Source: Gordonia sp. KTR9
GTDB lineage: Bacteria; Actinomycetota; Actinomycetes; Mycobacteriales; Mycobacteriaceae
Assembly (NCBI RefSeq): GCF_000143885.2
Contig: NC_018580.1
Span: 62,001 to 126,000 of the forward strand
Length of the DNA stretch: 64,000 nt
Direction of reading: 5' to 3'
Both the position numbers and the translations under genes were made by a program. Below, piece by piece: positions 1-10,900 of the stretch (position 1 is its first letter; each line of letters starts with the position of its first letter). Under the pieces are notes generated by a model, which saw only the letters and a list, made by a program, of their open reading frames with translations, was not told where the DNA came from and made no database searches.

Positions 1-1293
1 CGCTACGACGAGGCCGTCAAGCACGCACGCACCCTCTACGAGAAGAAGTACCGCGACGAAGCAACGGGCAAGGTCGGCAAGACCTACGCCGCGGGCGGAA
101 AGGTGCTGCCCGTACCGAAGTTCGCAGTACCGAAGAAGATCACCGATGATTTCCTCGATAAGGCAACTCGCCTCGGACCCGACACCGTCGTGGAGAAGAT
201 CAGGGCGCAGTTGGTCCCTGCCCGGCTCGAGAGTCACCGCAAAACGCTCCTCGCTCGGTACCGTTCAGACCCCAGACTCGTCGAGGCCATGGGCCGCGGC
301 GTCTTGCGGTGCGAATGCGCCGCCTGCCAGGTGCAGTCCGAGCTCGGTATGGTGCCCGAACTGTCAGGGGCCGAAGCAGCCCGTCGGCGCGCGGCGGCCG
401 CCGCGCTACGCAAAGCCTCTGCCGAGCCCGTCGATCCCGCGACGAGCTTGGAGCAGCTCCGCAAAGCTGCGGGTCGACTGCGAGGGACCGACGCCGAGCA
501 GCCCGCGGCCCTCGGAGAGAGCAAGGATGCGATCAGGGCGCGGAAGGCGCTGGCGAAAACCGAAGCGAGGGCACGCAAACGCGAGGAAGCCGCCGCTGAG
601 GCAGCGCGTAAAGCGACGGTGCGGGAAGAGCGAGAGGCGTCGCGGACACGCGTCGCAGCCACTGACAGCGACCCGGCGGGAACTGACCAGCACGACGACG
701 CCGCCGCGCTGGCAGCCCTCCGGAGAAAGAAGAGCAAGGGCCATCTCGCGATCATCGGGGTAGCGACAGTCGTGAGTGTGATCGTGGTCGGCCTGGTGGT
801 GGCGATCGTCGTCGCCGCGGGACCCAGCGCCGACGAAGAACCCGGCATCACTCTGCCGGATGAAACCACGACGACACAGCCGATGAGTACGTCCAGCCAG
901 CCCACTTCGGCCAAACCTGTTGCGCCGCCGACCAATGGCGAAGCGGTAGGGGTCCCGATCGAGTTCGGTCCCGACGCCCGAGGTAGCCAGAAGGGTGGGG
1001 CCGCAGTCATCGCCGCATACGACTACGCCTATTACGTGCAGAGGTCGGGAGCCCAAGCGGTCGGCATGTATGCACCAGGGGCGCAGCCGAGCGCGACGTC
1101 GGCGCAGAACGCGATCGATGCCAATCCGGCGGGAACGCGGCATCGGTTGGTAGTCACCCCCGTGGTCGTCGGGCAGGAGTACGACGTACTGCTGAAGGTC
1201 ACCTGGCCAGGAATGGCAGAGCAGGAATTCAAGCAGAAGTTCTTTACTACATATTCCGATGGAAAGTACTACCTGCTTCGCCAAGCGACGTAA
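1..1293 (+). CDS. Membrane-anchored protein of the transfer module, 5' end outside window
   Basis: The frame is open from the first base, so the true start lies upstream; a GTG at 103 is only an internal candidate. The cytoplasmic part is rich in Ala, Arg and Glu, probably helical, and carries a Cys cluster (CECAAC) encoded near 310-330. One strong transmembrane helix is encoded at about 745-825. After it come a Thr/Ser/Pro linker and a compact C-terminal domain (about 960-1290) that starts near 'AAYDYAYYVQRSG'. This resembles an extracytoplasmic NTF2-like domain common in mycobacterial and corynebacterial proteins (recalled, not searched). Type II topology (N-in, C-out) is inferred. Its place ahead of a secreted protein and the coupling protein suggests a cell-envelope part of the conjugation apparatus, but no specific function can be named. 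Confidence 0.8.
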   Translation, partial: RYDEAVKHARTLYEKKYRDEATGKVGKTYAAGGKVLPVPKFAVPKKITDDFLDKATRLGPDTVVEKIRAQLVPARLESHRKTLLARYRSDPRLVEAMGRGVLRCECAACQVQSELGMVPELSGAEAARRRAAAAALRKASAEPVDPATSLEQLRKAAGRLRGTDAEQPAALGESKDAIRARKALAKTEARARKREEAAAEAARKATVREEREASRTRVAATDSDPAGTDQHDDAAALAALRRKKSKGHLAIIGVATVVSVIVVGLVVAIVVAAGPSADEEPGITLPDETTTTQPMSTSSQPTSAKPVAPPTNGEAVGVPIEFGPDARGSQKGGAAVIAAYDYAYYVQRSGAQAVGMYAPGAQPSATSAQNAIDANPAGTRHRLVVTPVVVGQEYDVLLKVTWPGMAEQEFKQKFFTTYSDGKYYLLRQAT

Positions 1294-1467
1294 ACCCTGC
1301 CTGAACAGGGGATACAGCTGGGACGACACAGCGAGTTTCGGTACGGCGTTATTTATTCACTGTGGTATTCTTGCCCGGAACCGGAGCGCGCGTGCGCACT
1401 CACAGCAGCAGATCACTTTCTCACCGAGGCAACCTGTCTCGGGATGCCATCGGGAGGACATCAGAAG

Positions 1468-3132
1468 ATGAAGGACGCAGGAAACGTCGGGGGACTGCCG
1501 AACCGCCGGGCTCGTCGAGCCGCCGGCCAGAGGGGCGCCCATCGAGCGGCCCCGTCGACCGCACCCAGCAAGACCGCACTGGGCGTCATCGGACTCGGAA
1601 CAGCACTGGCCGTGATGGCAGGGGTCGGCGGTGTCGCCGCAGCTGACCCCGAGTTCAATCCGTTGCCGCCCAGTGCAAGCAACCCGACGCCGAACACCTC
1701 GAACCCGACACCGCCCTCAGCTGATGTGGGCCCTGGCGCGATCATCGATCCGCCGAGCGAGTCGGGTTGGCGTTCCAACCCGTGGTCGGACAACGCGCCC
1801 GACTATGCGCCGATCCAGAACTGGACCCCGGCCGCCCCGACGTTCATCGGCCCGATCCAGTTGCCTCCGCCGCCGCCGATGATCATGCCCGAGCCGGGCA
1901 TGATCCGAGTCGGTAAGTACCAGGAGGTCAAACCGCCGTGGATGACCATGGCGGAGATGAACTCGATCAACCGCTGGTCGGCCTACATCGAGTCCCGCGT
2001 GGCGCAGTACTGGCTCAGCCAAGGCTTCTCGCAGGAGGAGGCTGACCGCCGAGCAGCGTCGATGACCGTGGGTGGGCTCGTCGGCGGTGCCGCCGGAGGC
2101 GCCGCAGGGTTCGCCATCGGCGTCGTTCCCGGCGCCGTAGTCGGTGGAGGCGTCGGCGCTCTGGCCGGCACCGCCATCGGCGCCGGTATCGCTGCGACCC
2201 TGGGTCTCCCGCTGAACTCACTGTTCCCCGTCGGCGGAACGGGTCTGTACGGCTCGTTCGTCGGAGTGGGTGCGGTCGCAGGTGCCGGAGCGGGCGCAGT
2301 CGGCGGGGCACTGGCCGGCGGTCTCATCGGCGGTGTGCTCGTCGGTGTGCCGGCGGCGGCGATCGGCGTGGGCCTCGGTTCGCTGTTCGGTGGCGGCGAC
2401 CCCAACGCAGAGATCGACCAGCCCTGGACCTACCGCGACGGACAGGGTTTGATCACGCCCAAGGACAACGTCCTGGAGTTCGACTGGAACGGGCCGGAGT
2501 CGAACAAGCTGCCTGGCGGTTGGGAACTGCCCGAAGAGGCGCACCTGAACTTCCAGGTGAAGGACGACAAGACCTACGTCGTCAAGCTCGGCGAGGAGCG
2601 GTGGCTTGGCGCCACCGAGCAGCAGCGCGACAAGCACTTCTACGGCGAAATGAACACTGCCGTACCGGGATTGGGCGATGCCGCCAAGGGATTCCTCGAA
2701 GACGAGGACGGTCAGTTCCAGAACACGATCCGGGGGCTCCTGGGTCAGATCGCCCGGGAGGATCCCGACAACGCTCAGTTCAACCCTCACGGTGACATCG
2801 CTGACCCCTCGGCACGTGCAGAGCGTGTCCCGTACCCGACGAGTTCGACCCCCGACCCGTGGGACGAGCCCAACCGGGAGGGCGTCGAGCGACAGAACGA
2901 AGAGAACCGTGGCACCGATCTGCCGGGGATGACGACCACGCCGGAGACCGGTCCGGCACCGACGCCGGCTGCACAGCCCACCGTGGCGCCATCTGTTGCT
3001 CCCCAGCAGATGGCCGTAGTACCGCAGCCGATCCAGGCTGCGGTGGATGCGGCCCCCGAACCGGTCCGCAAGGCCGTCAGCGACGCACAGAGCGCGCTCG
3101 GTCAACTGATTCCGGGGATGCTGGGCGCCTGA
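1468..3132 (+). CDS. Secreted glycine-zipper protein
   Basis: The start at 1468 is preferred over the ATG at 1444 because GGGAGGA (1452-1458) sits nine bases before it. The protein is 554 residues. It opens with a basic stretch, then a hydrophobic signal segment ending in an AAA-type site (GVAAADPEF), so export is likely. A Pro/Asn-rich region follows. The middle (encoded about 2070-2395) is a long run of GxxxG and alanine repeats, a glycine zipper that could insert in or oligomerise at a membrane. The C-terminal part is acidic, then Pro/Thr-rich, and ends in a short amphipathic helix. Similar actinobacterial proteins are sometimes called 'insoluble domain protein' (from memory). A role as an envelope channel or adhesin for mating is inference. 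A strong terminator follows directly. Confidence 0.8.
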   Translation: MKDAGNVGGLPNRRARRAAGQRGAHRAAPSTAPSKTALGVIGLGTALAVMAGVGGVAAADPEFNPLPPSASNPTPNTSNPTPPSADVGPGAIIDPPSESGWRSNPWSDNAPDYAPIQNWTPAAPTFIGPIQLPPPPPMIMPEPGMIRVGKYQEVKPPWMTMAEMNSINRWSAYIESRVAQYWLSQGFSQEEADRRAASMTVGGLVGGAAGGAAGFAIGVVPGAVVGGGVGALAGTAIGAGIAATLGLPLNSLFPVGGTGLYGSFVGVGAVAGAGAGAVGGALAGGLIGGVLVGVPAAAIGVGLGSLFGGGDPNAEIDQPWTYRDGQGLITPKDNVLEFDWNGPESNKLPGGWELPEEAHLNFQVKDDKTYVVKLGEERWLGATEQQRDKHFYGEMNTAVPGLGDAAKGFLEDEDGQFQNTIRGLLGQIAREDPDNAQFNPHGDIADPSARAERVPYPTSSTPDPWDEPNREGVERQNEENRGTDLPGMTTTPETGPAPTPAAQPTVAPSVAPQQMAVVPQPIQAAVDAAPEPVRKAVSDAQSALGQLIPGMLGA

Positions 3133-3150
3133 GTCACAACCGGAACTGAG

Positions 3151-3188
3151 AACACAGCCCCGCAGCGATCACGCTGCGGGGCTGTGTT
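3151..3188 (+). terminator. Intrinsic terminator after the glycine-zipper gene
   Basis: A perfect 17-bp inverted repeat (3151-3167 with 3172-3188) flanks the 4-base loop ATCA. The stem is GC-rich in its centre and a short T-containing tract follows (GTTTCAAC). It lies 18 bases after the stop at 3132, so it should end that transcript before the AAA+ gene. Confidence 0.9.
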
Positions 3189-3323
3189 GTTTCAACGCCG
3201 CAATAGTTTTCAAACAACAATTGTTCGCACACCCTCAGTAGGTTGTATTTATCCTGTTCAGAGGCAGTGTTATGGTTGTTTCGAGTATTGCCGCCTATAT
3301 GTGCACCGGAGAGTTGGGGGACA

Positions 3324-5117
3324 ATGGTTGAGGCCGACACTCCGAGTCGAATGATCGACTCGGAGGCGTATCCATTACTGGGCAAATACACTGCCGCCCT
3401 GTTGCCACCGGTCGGGCGGATCATTGGCCGCGAAAACGAGAGGCAGCAAGTACTCGCATCGCTCGCGCGACCGCGGCTGTCGAACATCCTTCTTCTGGCG
3501 CCGGCCGGGTCCGGAAAGACCGTCCTCGTTCAGGACACGATGATGCATGACCCCCAGCGGGTCTACCTGGAAGTCGACTTGGCACGCATGAACGGCGGGG
3601 TGGGCCTGGCCGACCACATGGCCGCCGAGATCAAAGCTCTCTTCGACGACGCCGAAGCGTACGCCCGGGCCGAAAGTATCGAGTTGGTCCTGTTCATCGA
3701 CGAGTTCCACCAGATCGTCCAGATGTCGCCGGCCGCGGTCGAAGCTCTCAAGCCGGTCCTGGCGGCGTCAGGAGCGCGCGGCCTGAAAATTGTCGCGGCC
3801 ACCACGTTCGAGGAATGGATCGAACACATCCGGCCCAACAAACCTCTCGATGAACGCCTGCAACGAGTGAATCTGACCCCCGCCACCCGCGATATGACCA
3901 TCGAGATTCTGCGCAGCTTCGCTGAGGAAGCAGGTGTGCTGGATCAGTTCGAGCGCAGCGACGGGCTGTTCGGTGAGATCCACGACGTCACCAACCGCTA
4001 CATCCCCTCGTCCGTGCAGCCACGAAAAGCCATCGGGATCCTCGACGGAATGATCGGCTGGCATCGCCAAACCGGAGAACCGATGTCCATGGCGCTGATG
4101 TCGAAAGTCCTGCGGCAGTCGACAGGGGTGAACCTGGAGTTCGCCATCGATGGGGCCTCGATCAAAGCCGAGCTTGACAAGAAGGTCTTCGCGCAGGACC
4201 TGGCAACGACGATCGTCTCTGACCAGCTGCAGCTGGTCGTCGCCGGCCTTCATGACCGGAAGCGACCCAAAGGTCGGTTCTTACTGACCGGCAGCACTGG
4301 TGTCGGTAAGACCGAGCTGACGAAACAGCTCGTGGACCTACTCTTCGCCGACGACCTCAACAGACTCATCCGGTTCGACATGTCCGAGTTCGCACTGGAC
4401 TCGTCGATGGACCTCTTTCGCTCAGAACTGACCAAGAAGGTCGTCTCGATGGGTGACGCGGTGATCCTGCTCGATGAAATCGAGAAGGCCTCACGCATGG
4501 TGCTGCGCTTGATGCTGCAAGTTCTCGATGATGGTCGACTCAGCGACGACTCCGGCCGGCAGGTCAGCTTCCTCGACTGCTACATCGTGCTCACCACCAA
4601 CGCCGGCAGCGAAGTATTCAACACGATCAGCGACTACGCCGCTGACGACACAGGCTCGGGCGAAGGACTCAAGGACTACATGAAGTCCATCGAGAACTCG
4701 ATCCGCAGCGCCAACGACTTTCCCCCCGAACTCCTCGGACGACTGGACCGGATCGTGCCTTTCCAACCGCTGTCTGATGCGACCAAACGCAAGATCCTGC
4801 AGCGAGGTCTCGACGACCTGCGCGACGACGTGTTGAACAAGCACGGGGTCCGGCTCGGCATTCATCCCCGGGTTATCGAGTACCTCGCTATCGACGTCGG
4901 CGAAGCGTCCGCTGACGCCGGCGGGGCGCGTGAGTCGATGCGCGCACTGCAAGGGCAAATCAAGGTAGAAGTCGCGAAATACATCAACGCGAACCCCAAC
5001 GACAAAATCCTGCTCCTGGAGATCGACGGCGAGATGCGCGCGGAGAACTTGGAACTCCGAAAGTCCAAGGCCAGACCGCGGGTTCGGGCAGAACGACGAC
5101 ACCGTCTGGTCGGGTAG
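3324..5117 (+). CDS. Two-domain Clp-family AAA+ ATPase
   Basis: The chosen start (597 residues) has GGAGAG ten bases upstream; the frame is open further back to 3243. The first AAA+ domain has Walker A APAGSGKT (K65) and Walker B FIDE (D126, E127). The second has GSTGVGKT (K329), then FDMSEF, and LLDEIEKA (D384, E385) followed by LQVLDDGRL, a signature shared with ClpA/ClpB/ClpX-type unfoldases. The aromatic pore-loop stretch usual between FDMSE and the second Walker B in ClpB (GYVGY type) is missing; that gap is short here. No ClpP-binding loop or ClpB middle domain is evident. It probably remodels a protein or complex of the transfer apparatus, but the target is unknown. It has its own upstream region after a terminator. 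Confidence 0.85.
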   Translation: MVEADTPSRMIDSEAYPLLGKYTAALLPPVGRIIGRENERQQVLASLARPRLSNILLLAPAGSGKTVLVQDTMMHDPQRVYLEVDLARMNGGVGLADHMAAEIKALFDDAEAYARAESIELVLFIDEFHQIVQMSPAAVEALKPVLAASGARGLKIVAATTFEEWIEHIRPNKPLDERLQRVNLTPATRDMTIEILRSFAEEAGVLDQFERSDGLFGEIHDVTNRYIPSSVQPRKAIGILDGMIGWHRQTGEPMSMALMSKVLRQSTGVNLEFAIDGASIKAELDKKVFAQDLATTIVSDQLQLVVAGLHDRKRPKGRFLLTGSTGVGKTELTKQLVDLLFADDLNRLIRFDMSEFALDSSMDLFRSELTKKVVSMGDAVILLDEIEKASRMVLRLMLQVLDDGRLSDDSGRQVSFLDCYIVLTTNAGSEVFNTISDYAADDTGSGEGLKDYMKSIENSIRSANDFPPELLGRLDRIVPFQPLSDATKRKILQRGLDDLRDDVLNKHGVRLGIHPRVIEYLAIDVGEASADAGGARESMRALQGQIKVEVAKYINANPNDKILLLEIDGEMRAENLELRKSKARPRVRAERRHRLVG

Positions 5118-5242
5118 CGCGATGAGACGCCATAGAGAAAGTGAGTCGGATCATCCGACATTCGGGGTAGTATTCCCGCATACGCCCGAGAGCGCATTCA
5201 CATGCGGAAACAGCGCCACAACATCAAACCGAAGGTTTATCA

Positions 5243-7843
5243 ATGGATGATGAAATCGACTTTTTCAGTGACGTCGATCCCGCGGATCTCAGCGATGTAG
5301 TCGTCGAAGAATCGGAGGCTGCCCAGGGGGGTGTCCGATCGAAGATCGACCGGGTCGTCGGCGGCGCACGGTTGCGGCTGTCCCGCGGCGATGGGTCCGG
5401 CGATCTGCTCAACGCTGACGCACGGCTGTCGTCAGTGGTCAGTGAGTCAACGCCGGGCGCCGCGCTGGAGCTCCTCCGGCTCAATACGCCGTTCACGTTC
5501 CCGGACTTGAATGCATCGGTGATGCTGGTGCTCCCGACGGTGGGCGACTTCGGCGGGCTCAGTCGGCGCAGCAAGGATGAAGCGCGAGGCACGATCATCA
5601 ATCTGATTGCCGCGGACAACATCCACGCGGTCGTGACGGCCGAGTTGCTGGCCGACGATGCTCTTGGGATCGTGCCCGATGTCGAGTCTCTGGCGCGCAT
5701 GGAAGAGATCTCGCTTCTCACCGATGCCCGCTACCTATATGCGGTGGCCTGTGAGGATGTCGAGACCGGTGAAGTCAAGGTGTTCTCGGTCCCACCGCGT
5801 TCGCAGGAAACAGCCGTCAGCGGCAAACTCTTCGAGCAAGCCCTCGCGATCTCACAGGGCCAGCTCGACGTGACCTCGGTGCTGGACAAGAACCTGATCG
5901 CCGCGATGCTCACGATCTATCGATCGGCAGAGAACACGTGGTCGGCGACAGAGGCCTTGAAGAAGGCCGAGGACATGAACATGGAGTACCTGGCGAACGC
6001 GTTTCGTCAGGGTAGCTACCCCACCGGTACCGAGTTGGTGGAGAATCTCGCGACTCAGTTCCCGGAACTGAACGACTACCGCAGTAGCGGGCAGCGAGTT
6101 GGCCGACACAGCGCTGCCGTCGTGCACGAATCGGCGGCGGCCGAGGGCGCCGACGTGGTGCAGAGTGAGGGCACAACCGATTCGTTCGAAACGGTTGACG
6201 CCGTCAACGATATTGACGTCCTCGAGGATGACGACGTCGTCTTCGACGATGATGTGGCTGCGTTTGGTGACGAACCTGATTTCAATCTCGAGATGCACGA
6301 CACCGGTGTGGACGACACCGATGATGCCGAGACCGAACCGGACTTCGCCGAAGCTGTCGGCGGTGCTGAATCGGCTGGCACCGATGAACCTGCCTTCTCT
6401 GGGCCTGATTTCGCGGACACACCCCCAACCGCTAACGCTGACACCGAGGCGGTCACAAAGGCTGTCATCGCCGCCACGAGCCCTCAGATCGAGGCGCTGC
6501 GTTCGGATCTGACGGGTCTGTTCGGTGAAATTCAGAAGACGCTCGCCCCGCCGCAACGAACGACAGAGGGTGGACACCCGATCGCCGACGGGGTTACGCG
6601 CAGCGCCGAGATCACTGTGGAACCCGGCTCGGAGTTCACCTACGACCAGGCTCTCGAAGCGGCCGGCCGGGTCTACGGCGACGACGATCTGGGGCTGGTC
6701 GTCGACCCCCAGCCATTCCGGGAGCGGCTGGTGTCGCCGCTTCCGCAGGTGCCTGTTCCCCGCGGTGCTCACACCCCTTGGCTCGGCGAGCAGGCGACCA
6801 CGATGGCCGATGTCCTCAACGAGCAGCTGCGGAAGCTACACGTCGACCACGAGCAACTTCTCTACCGGCAGTTCATGCACCTGGCCGACCTTGCCGCGAA
6901 GGAAATCAGCTGGGAGTTCGACCCGCAACGCAACCCTGATTCCCGGTGGGGACGGGTGTATGCGGCAATCGAGTCCGACCGGGAGAAGATCGCCGAGCGC
7001 GCGGCGCCGGCCAAACTTCGTGCCGAAGAGTCCGTGCGTGAAATGTGGGACGCCCGAGCAGAACTGTTCGTCTCCGACGCCGCCGCACGGGCCCGCCAAG
7101 AGTTCGAACATCGAAACGGCGCCCACATAGAAGCCGACATGCGCAAGGCAGGCGATCAGGTGATCGCCGACCTGGAAGCCATGGGCATGATGAATCTCGC
7201 CGAACTCAATGAGAGCAGAAGGATCTCCGCGCGGCTGCAGATGGACGAGAAGCTCTCCGACATCCTGCATTCGTTGGAGGGCAAGGCCGCCGACCAGCAG
7301 GCCAACGAGACGGCGGCGTTCGAGGCAGCGCTGGCCGCCGTGACCTCGTACATCGAGGAGCACCGCAAAGACGACCTCCTCCAGGCAGATGTGACCGCCC
7401 GGAAGCTGGAAACCGATGCGCGATACGAGCAACTGATGGCTGAAGCGCAGGCTCAGATCGCGGCTGCCCGATCCGAGGCGGATAACCGCATCGCGATGAT
7501 GCTCGAGGAGATGGATCGTCAGCGCGAGGCTCACCAGCGCGGTCTTGACTTGCGGACCACGAACTTCGAGTGGGAGCTGAGCGGGCAAGCGCAACGGCAG
7601 CAACAGCTGGAACGGCGACTCGAGCAGAGTTTTGCTGACTGGGAAAGCGAGCGGCGGGAGCTCCAGAGTAAGGCCGACGCTCGAGTTGAGATGGCGGAGA
7701 AAGCGCGGGACGAGGCCATCGCGGACAAGGAGACGATGCGAGAGCGCGATTCGCGCATGGCCACCGCGGCGATCGTCCTTGTTGTCCTCGGCGCGATCGT
7801 ATTGGTCAGCCTGGGCATCCTGGCCGGGGCGTTCCTGATCTGA
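5243..7843 (+). CDS. Tail-anchored coiled-coil protein
   Basis: This 866-residue protein has an acidic N-terminus (MDDEIDFFSDVD). A folded-looking first third (about residues 60-250) is followed by a very acidic linker (about 290-420) and then a long helical region rich in Glu, Arg, Gln and Ala (about 540-830) that should form a coiled coil. A single hydrophobic helix closes the chain (about 843-866), so it is probably a C-tail-anchored membrane protein facing the cytoplasm. GAAGG lies about ten bases before the ATG. It precedes the coupling-protein gene by 90 bases and may share its transcript. I recognise no family; a scaffold or docking role next to the coupling protein is inferred from position. 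Confidence 0.8.
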   Translation: MDDEIDFFSDVDPADLSDVVVEESEAAQGGVRSKIDRVVGGARLRLSRGDGSGDLLNADARLSSVVSESTPGAALELLRLNTPFTFPDLNASVMLVLPTVGDFGGLSRRSKDEARGTIINLIAADNIHAVVTAELLADDALGIVPDVESLARMEEISLLTDARYLYAVACEDVETGEVKVFSVPPRSQETAVSGKLFEQALAISQGQLDVTSVLDKNLIAAMLTIYRSAENTWSATEALKKAEDMNMEYLANAFRQGSYPTGTELVENLATQFPELNDYRSSGQRVGRHSAAVVHESAAAEGADVVQSEGTTDSFETVDAVNDIDVLEDDDVVFDDDVAAFGDEPDFNLEMHDTGVDDTDDAETEPDFAEAVGGAESAGTDEPAFSGPDFADTPPTANADTEAVTKAVIAATSPQIEALRSDLTGLFGEIQKTLAPPQRTTEGGHPIADGVTRSAEITVEPGSEFTYDQALEAAGRVYGDDDLGLVVDPQPFRERLVSPLPQVPVPRGAHTPWLGEQATTMADVLNEQLRKLHVDHEQLLYRQFMHLADLAAKEISWEFDPQRNPDSRWGRVYAAIESDREKIAERAAPAKLRAEESVREMWDARAELFVSDAAARARQEFEHRNGAHIEADMRKAGDQVIADLEAMGMMNLAELNESRRISARLQMDEKLSDILHSLEGKAADQQANETAAFEAALAAVTSYIEEHRKDDLLQADVTARKLETDARYEQLMAEAQAQIAAARSEADNRIAMMLEEMDRQREAHQRGLDLRTTNFEWELSGQAQRQQQLERRLEQSFADWESERRELQSKADARVEMAEKARDEAIADKETMRERDSRMATAAIVLVVLGAIVLVSLGILAGAFLI

Positions 7844-7933
7844 CATCGGATCGACTGGTCCAGGTCGGGCAGTCCTTGCAACAACTGGCGGTCGAGTGAG
7901 TCCCGCTGCAGAAGAAAGAGACGGAATCTGGCA

Positions 7934-10900
7934 ATGAACGCCATGAACAGGCTTGGCCGAAAGTCCGACATCGACAAAAGCCCGTCGAAGAAGTACAAGG
8001 CGGGCAAGGGCGGGGGCAAACTCGGCCCAAAAGCCTCGGCGTGGGACCGAATTCGTAATCAGAGCACCAACGACAGCATCGCCAATCGCGACGTTCACGG
8101 CGAGCAGGAACTCGAACGTGGTGAGCTCGGGCGGGTTCGCGGGGAGACTCTGCCCAAGGTAGCGGCCATCGTCATCGGCATCCTGGTCGCACTGGTCGTG
8201 TGGGTCGGCTGGGGTGTCGTCGGCGCGATCGCCGGCGGAGTAGGCAACGCGATGAACTCACAGGACTCGCTGGTCGAGGCCGAACTCAAGCAGGCCAAAG
8301 AGCTTGGCGTTCAACCGTATTTCCGGGTCGAGGAACGCCGCGCCGGGAACTCGTTGGGCAAGACCTGCTACCTCCTGCTGGGACCCGATGGCGAAGAGGT
8401 CGATGGCGAGTGCAACTCGAAACTCGGCTCCATCAAACGACCGCAGTGGCACATCGACGCGGCGAGAGCGGCCCGCGTGGATGCCGGCGCCCCCGAACCG
8501 CAGGCACAGATGCGAGACAGTTCCGTGTCCTCGTGGGTGGGCACCGGACACGTGAGTTTGCTGCGACTGCTGGTGACTGTCGCGGCCGCTGTGGCGGCCT
8601 GGAGCGGATCCAAGATGTGGATGTTGCGCAAGCTCGATGCGCAGAATCTCATGTACCAGACTGCCGACATCAACCAGTACGACGACGACCAGCACATCGC
8701 GGTCCCCGAGGAGGTGATCCGGCAGTACGGGATCTTCCCCGACGTGGGCGCACACTCCTACAGCGCGCCGTCGTCGTTACTCGGTCACGCCATGCTGTCC
8801 AGCCGTGGGGTCAAGAAGGTCCGGCTGCTGCGGCGATACGACGCCGACGTCCTTGACCAGGACGGCGAGGTCCTGCACTACAAGGGCGAAGTGATCCGCG
8901 ACGAGGACGGCACGGCCCAGTATGACCGCGTACCGATCTTGGATGAGAAGTTCGCGCACAAGCTCTTTGACGCCTCGGACCTCCCCGAGGAAAAGACGCT
9001 ACGCAAGTTCTTCAACCCGCAGAACATCCCATACAACCCAGGCGGACAGAACCGCGACAAACAGGGCAGCGAAGCGACGATCGCCGAGCGCATCGAGAAA
9101 GACTGGGTCTTCCCCGAATTCGAGCCACAGCGGCCGGCGGGTGTGTACTTCATCGACGAAGCCCCGGTGAACACGATGGTGCTGGCCATGACCCGCGCAG
9201 GTAAGGGTCAGACCTACATCGAACCGATGCTCGACATGTGGCAGCGCGAGCGTCGCCCCAACAACATGGTCATCAACGATCCGAAGGGCGAGCTGCTGGT
9301 CAAGAACTACGTGCGCGCCAGCGTTCGTGGATTCCAGGTCGTCCAGTTCAACCTGATCAACGTCCTCAAGACCGACATCTACAACCCGTTGGGCATGGCT
9401 GCCGAAGCCGCCCGCGAAGGCAACAGCACAGCGTGCGCGCTCTACGTGGAAAACATCGCCGAGGTGTTCTTTCCCGTCGACGGCGCCGACGACCCTGTGT
9501 GGCCGAACGCGGCGAACAACGCGTTCAAACGAACGGCCTACGGCATGATCGACTTCTACCTCGAAGAAGAACGACAGATGCGCAAGCGCGCCGCGGCCGA
9601 GGGATGGGACCAGAAGGTCCTCGAGACCAAGCTCGATGAGAGCTGGGGCAAGGTCACCCTCTACAACTGCTACCAGCTGTTCGTCCAGCTCTCGGCGAAA
9701 AAGCTGAAAGACCCCATCACCCGTCTCAACGAGGACGTGCAGGCCGGAAAGTACGGGGATCTCGAGAACGACCTCGACGCCCAGGCGCTGTTCAACGAGC
9801 ACCTGGCCGATGCCAAAGAGCGGATGCCGATGTGGAACGGCGAGCAAGAGGTCGACATGCTGACCTTGTTCTTCAACGCCACCGACAAACTGCCGGTCAA
9901 CTCGATGCGGACACTCGTCGGAAACTCCGACAAAGCGCTGCGCGCCATGGGTGGTGCCGAGAAGATGCTGGCGTCGGTCTATGGCATCGCCATCACCGCG
10001 ATGTCGTTCTTCGTCGACCCGACCATCTCCACACTGACCTCGGGAACGCTGAGCCAGAACATCGACCTCGGCGGCATGAGCTTCCCCCGCCGGTTCGGCG
10101 TACGGTTCGACCAGAACTACGTGCGCAGGTACAACCTCATCGGCATGCAAGCCCTATGGGATTCGTTCTCCGACCCCGGGTTCACCGAATCGCTCGGCAA
10201 GGACTTCGAGCACGAGGACACCGTGAGCCGGGAAGGCTGGGCACGAGCGTTCTTCGAGGGGATCTACCCGAACGACGTGGCATACCTGCGGTTACGGCTG
10301 TTCAACACCGATTCCAGCACCCTGGTCAAGACGTTCTACTTCCGGTTCACCAAGAGCTACCAGACCAACCTGAAGGGCCGCATCTACATCAAGGACCCCG
10401 TGCTGGGCACGAAGATCGTGAAGAACGGCCTTCTCGTCGAAATGGTACCGACCCGGGACCCGAAGAAGATGGGGCTGGGATCGACGACGTTCGAGCAGGA
10501 AGTCCTGAACATCGACCAGCTCACGCTGGACCAGATCAACTCGGGCAACAACGATCTGATCAAGAAGGTGAAGGGTCGCCGCAACGCTGTGCTGAGCACG
10601 CAGGTCCACTACTCGGAGAAGCCCAAGGCGGTGTTCCTGGTGACACCGCCGCACCTGATGAAGTACGCCAAGCTCATTTTGATCCTGCTCAAACAGCTGG
10701 TGGACCTCAACTTCGACAAGTCGTACATGACCAAGTCGACGCAGAAGCCGTTGTATAAGACGAGGTACATGCTCGACGAGCTCGGCAACCTGCAGTCCGA
10801 AGGTCACGGTATCTCCGGATTCGAGACGATGCTCTCGATCGGACTGGGTCAGGAGCAGCAGTTCACCCTCATCCTGCAGACACTGCAGCAGCTGCGCGAC

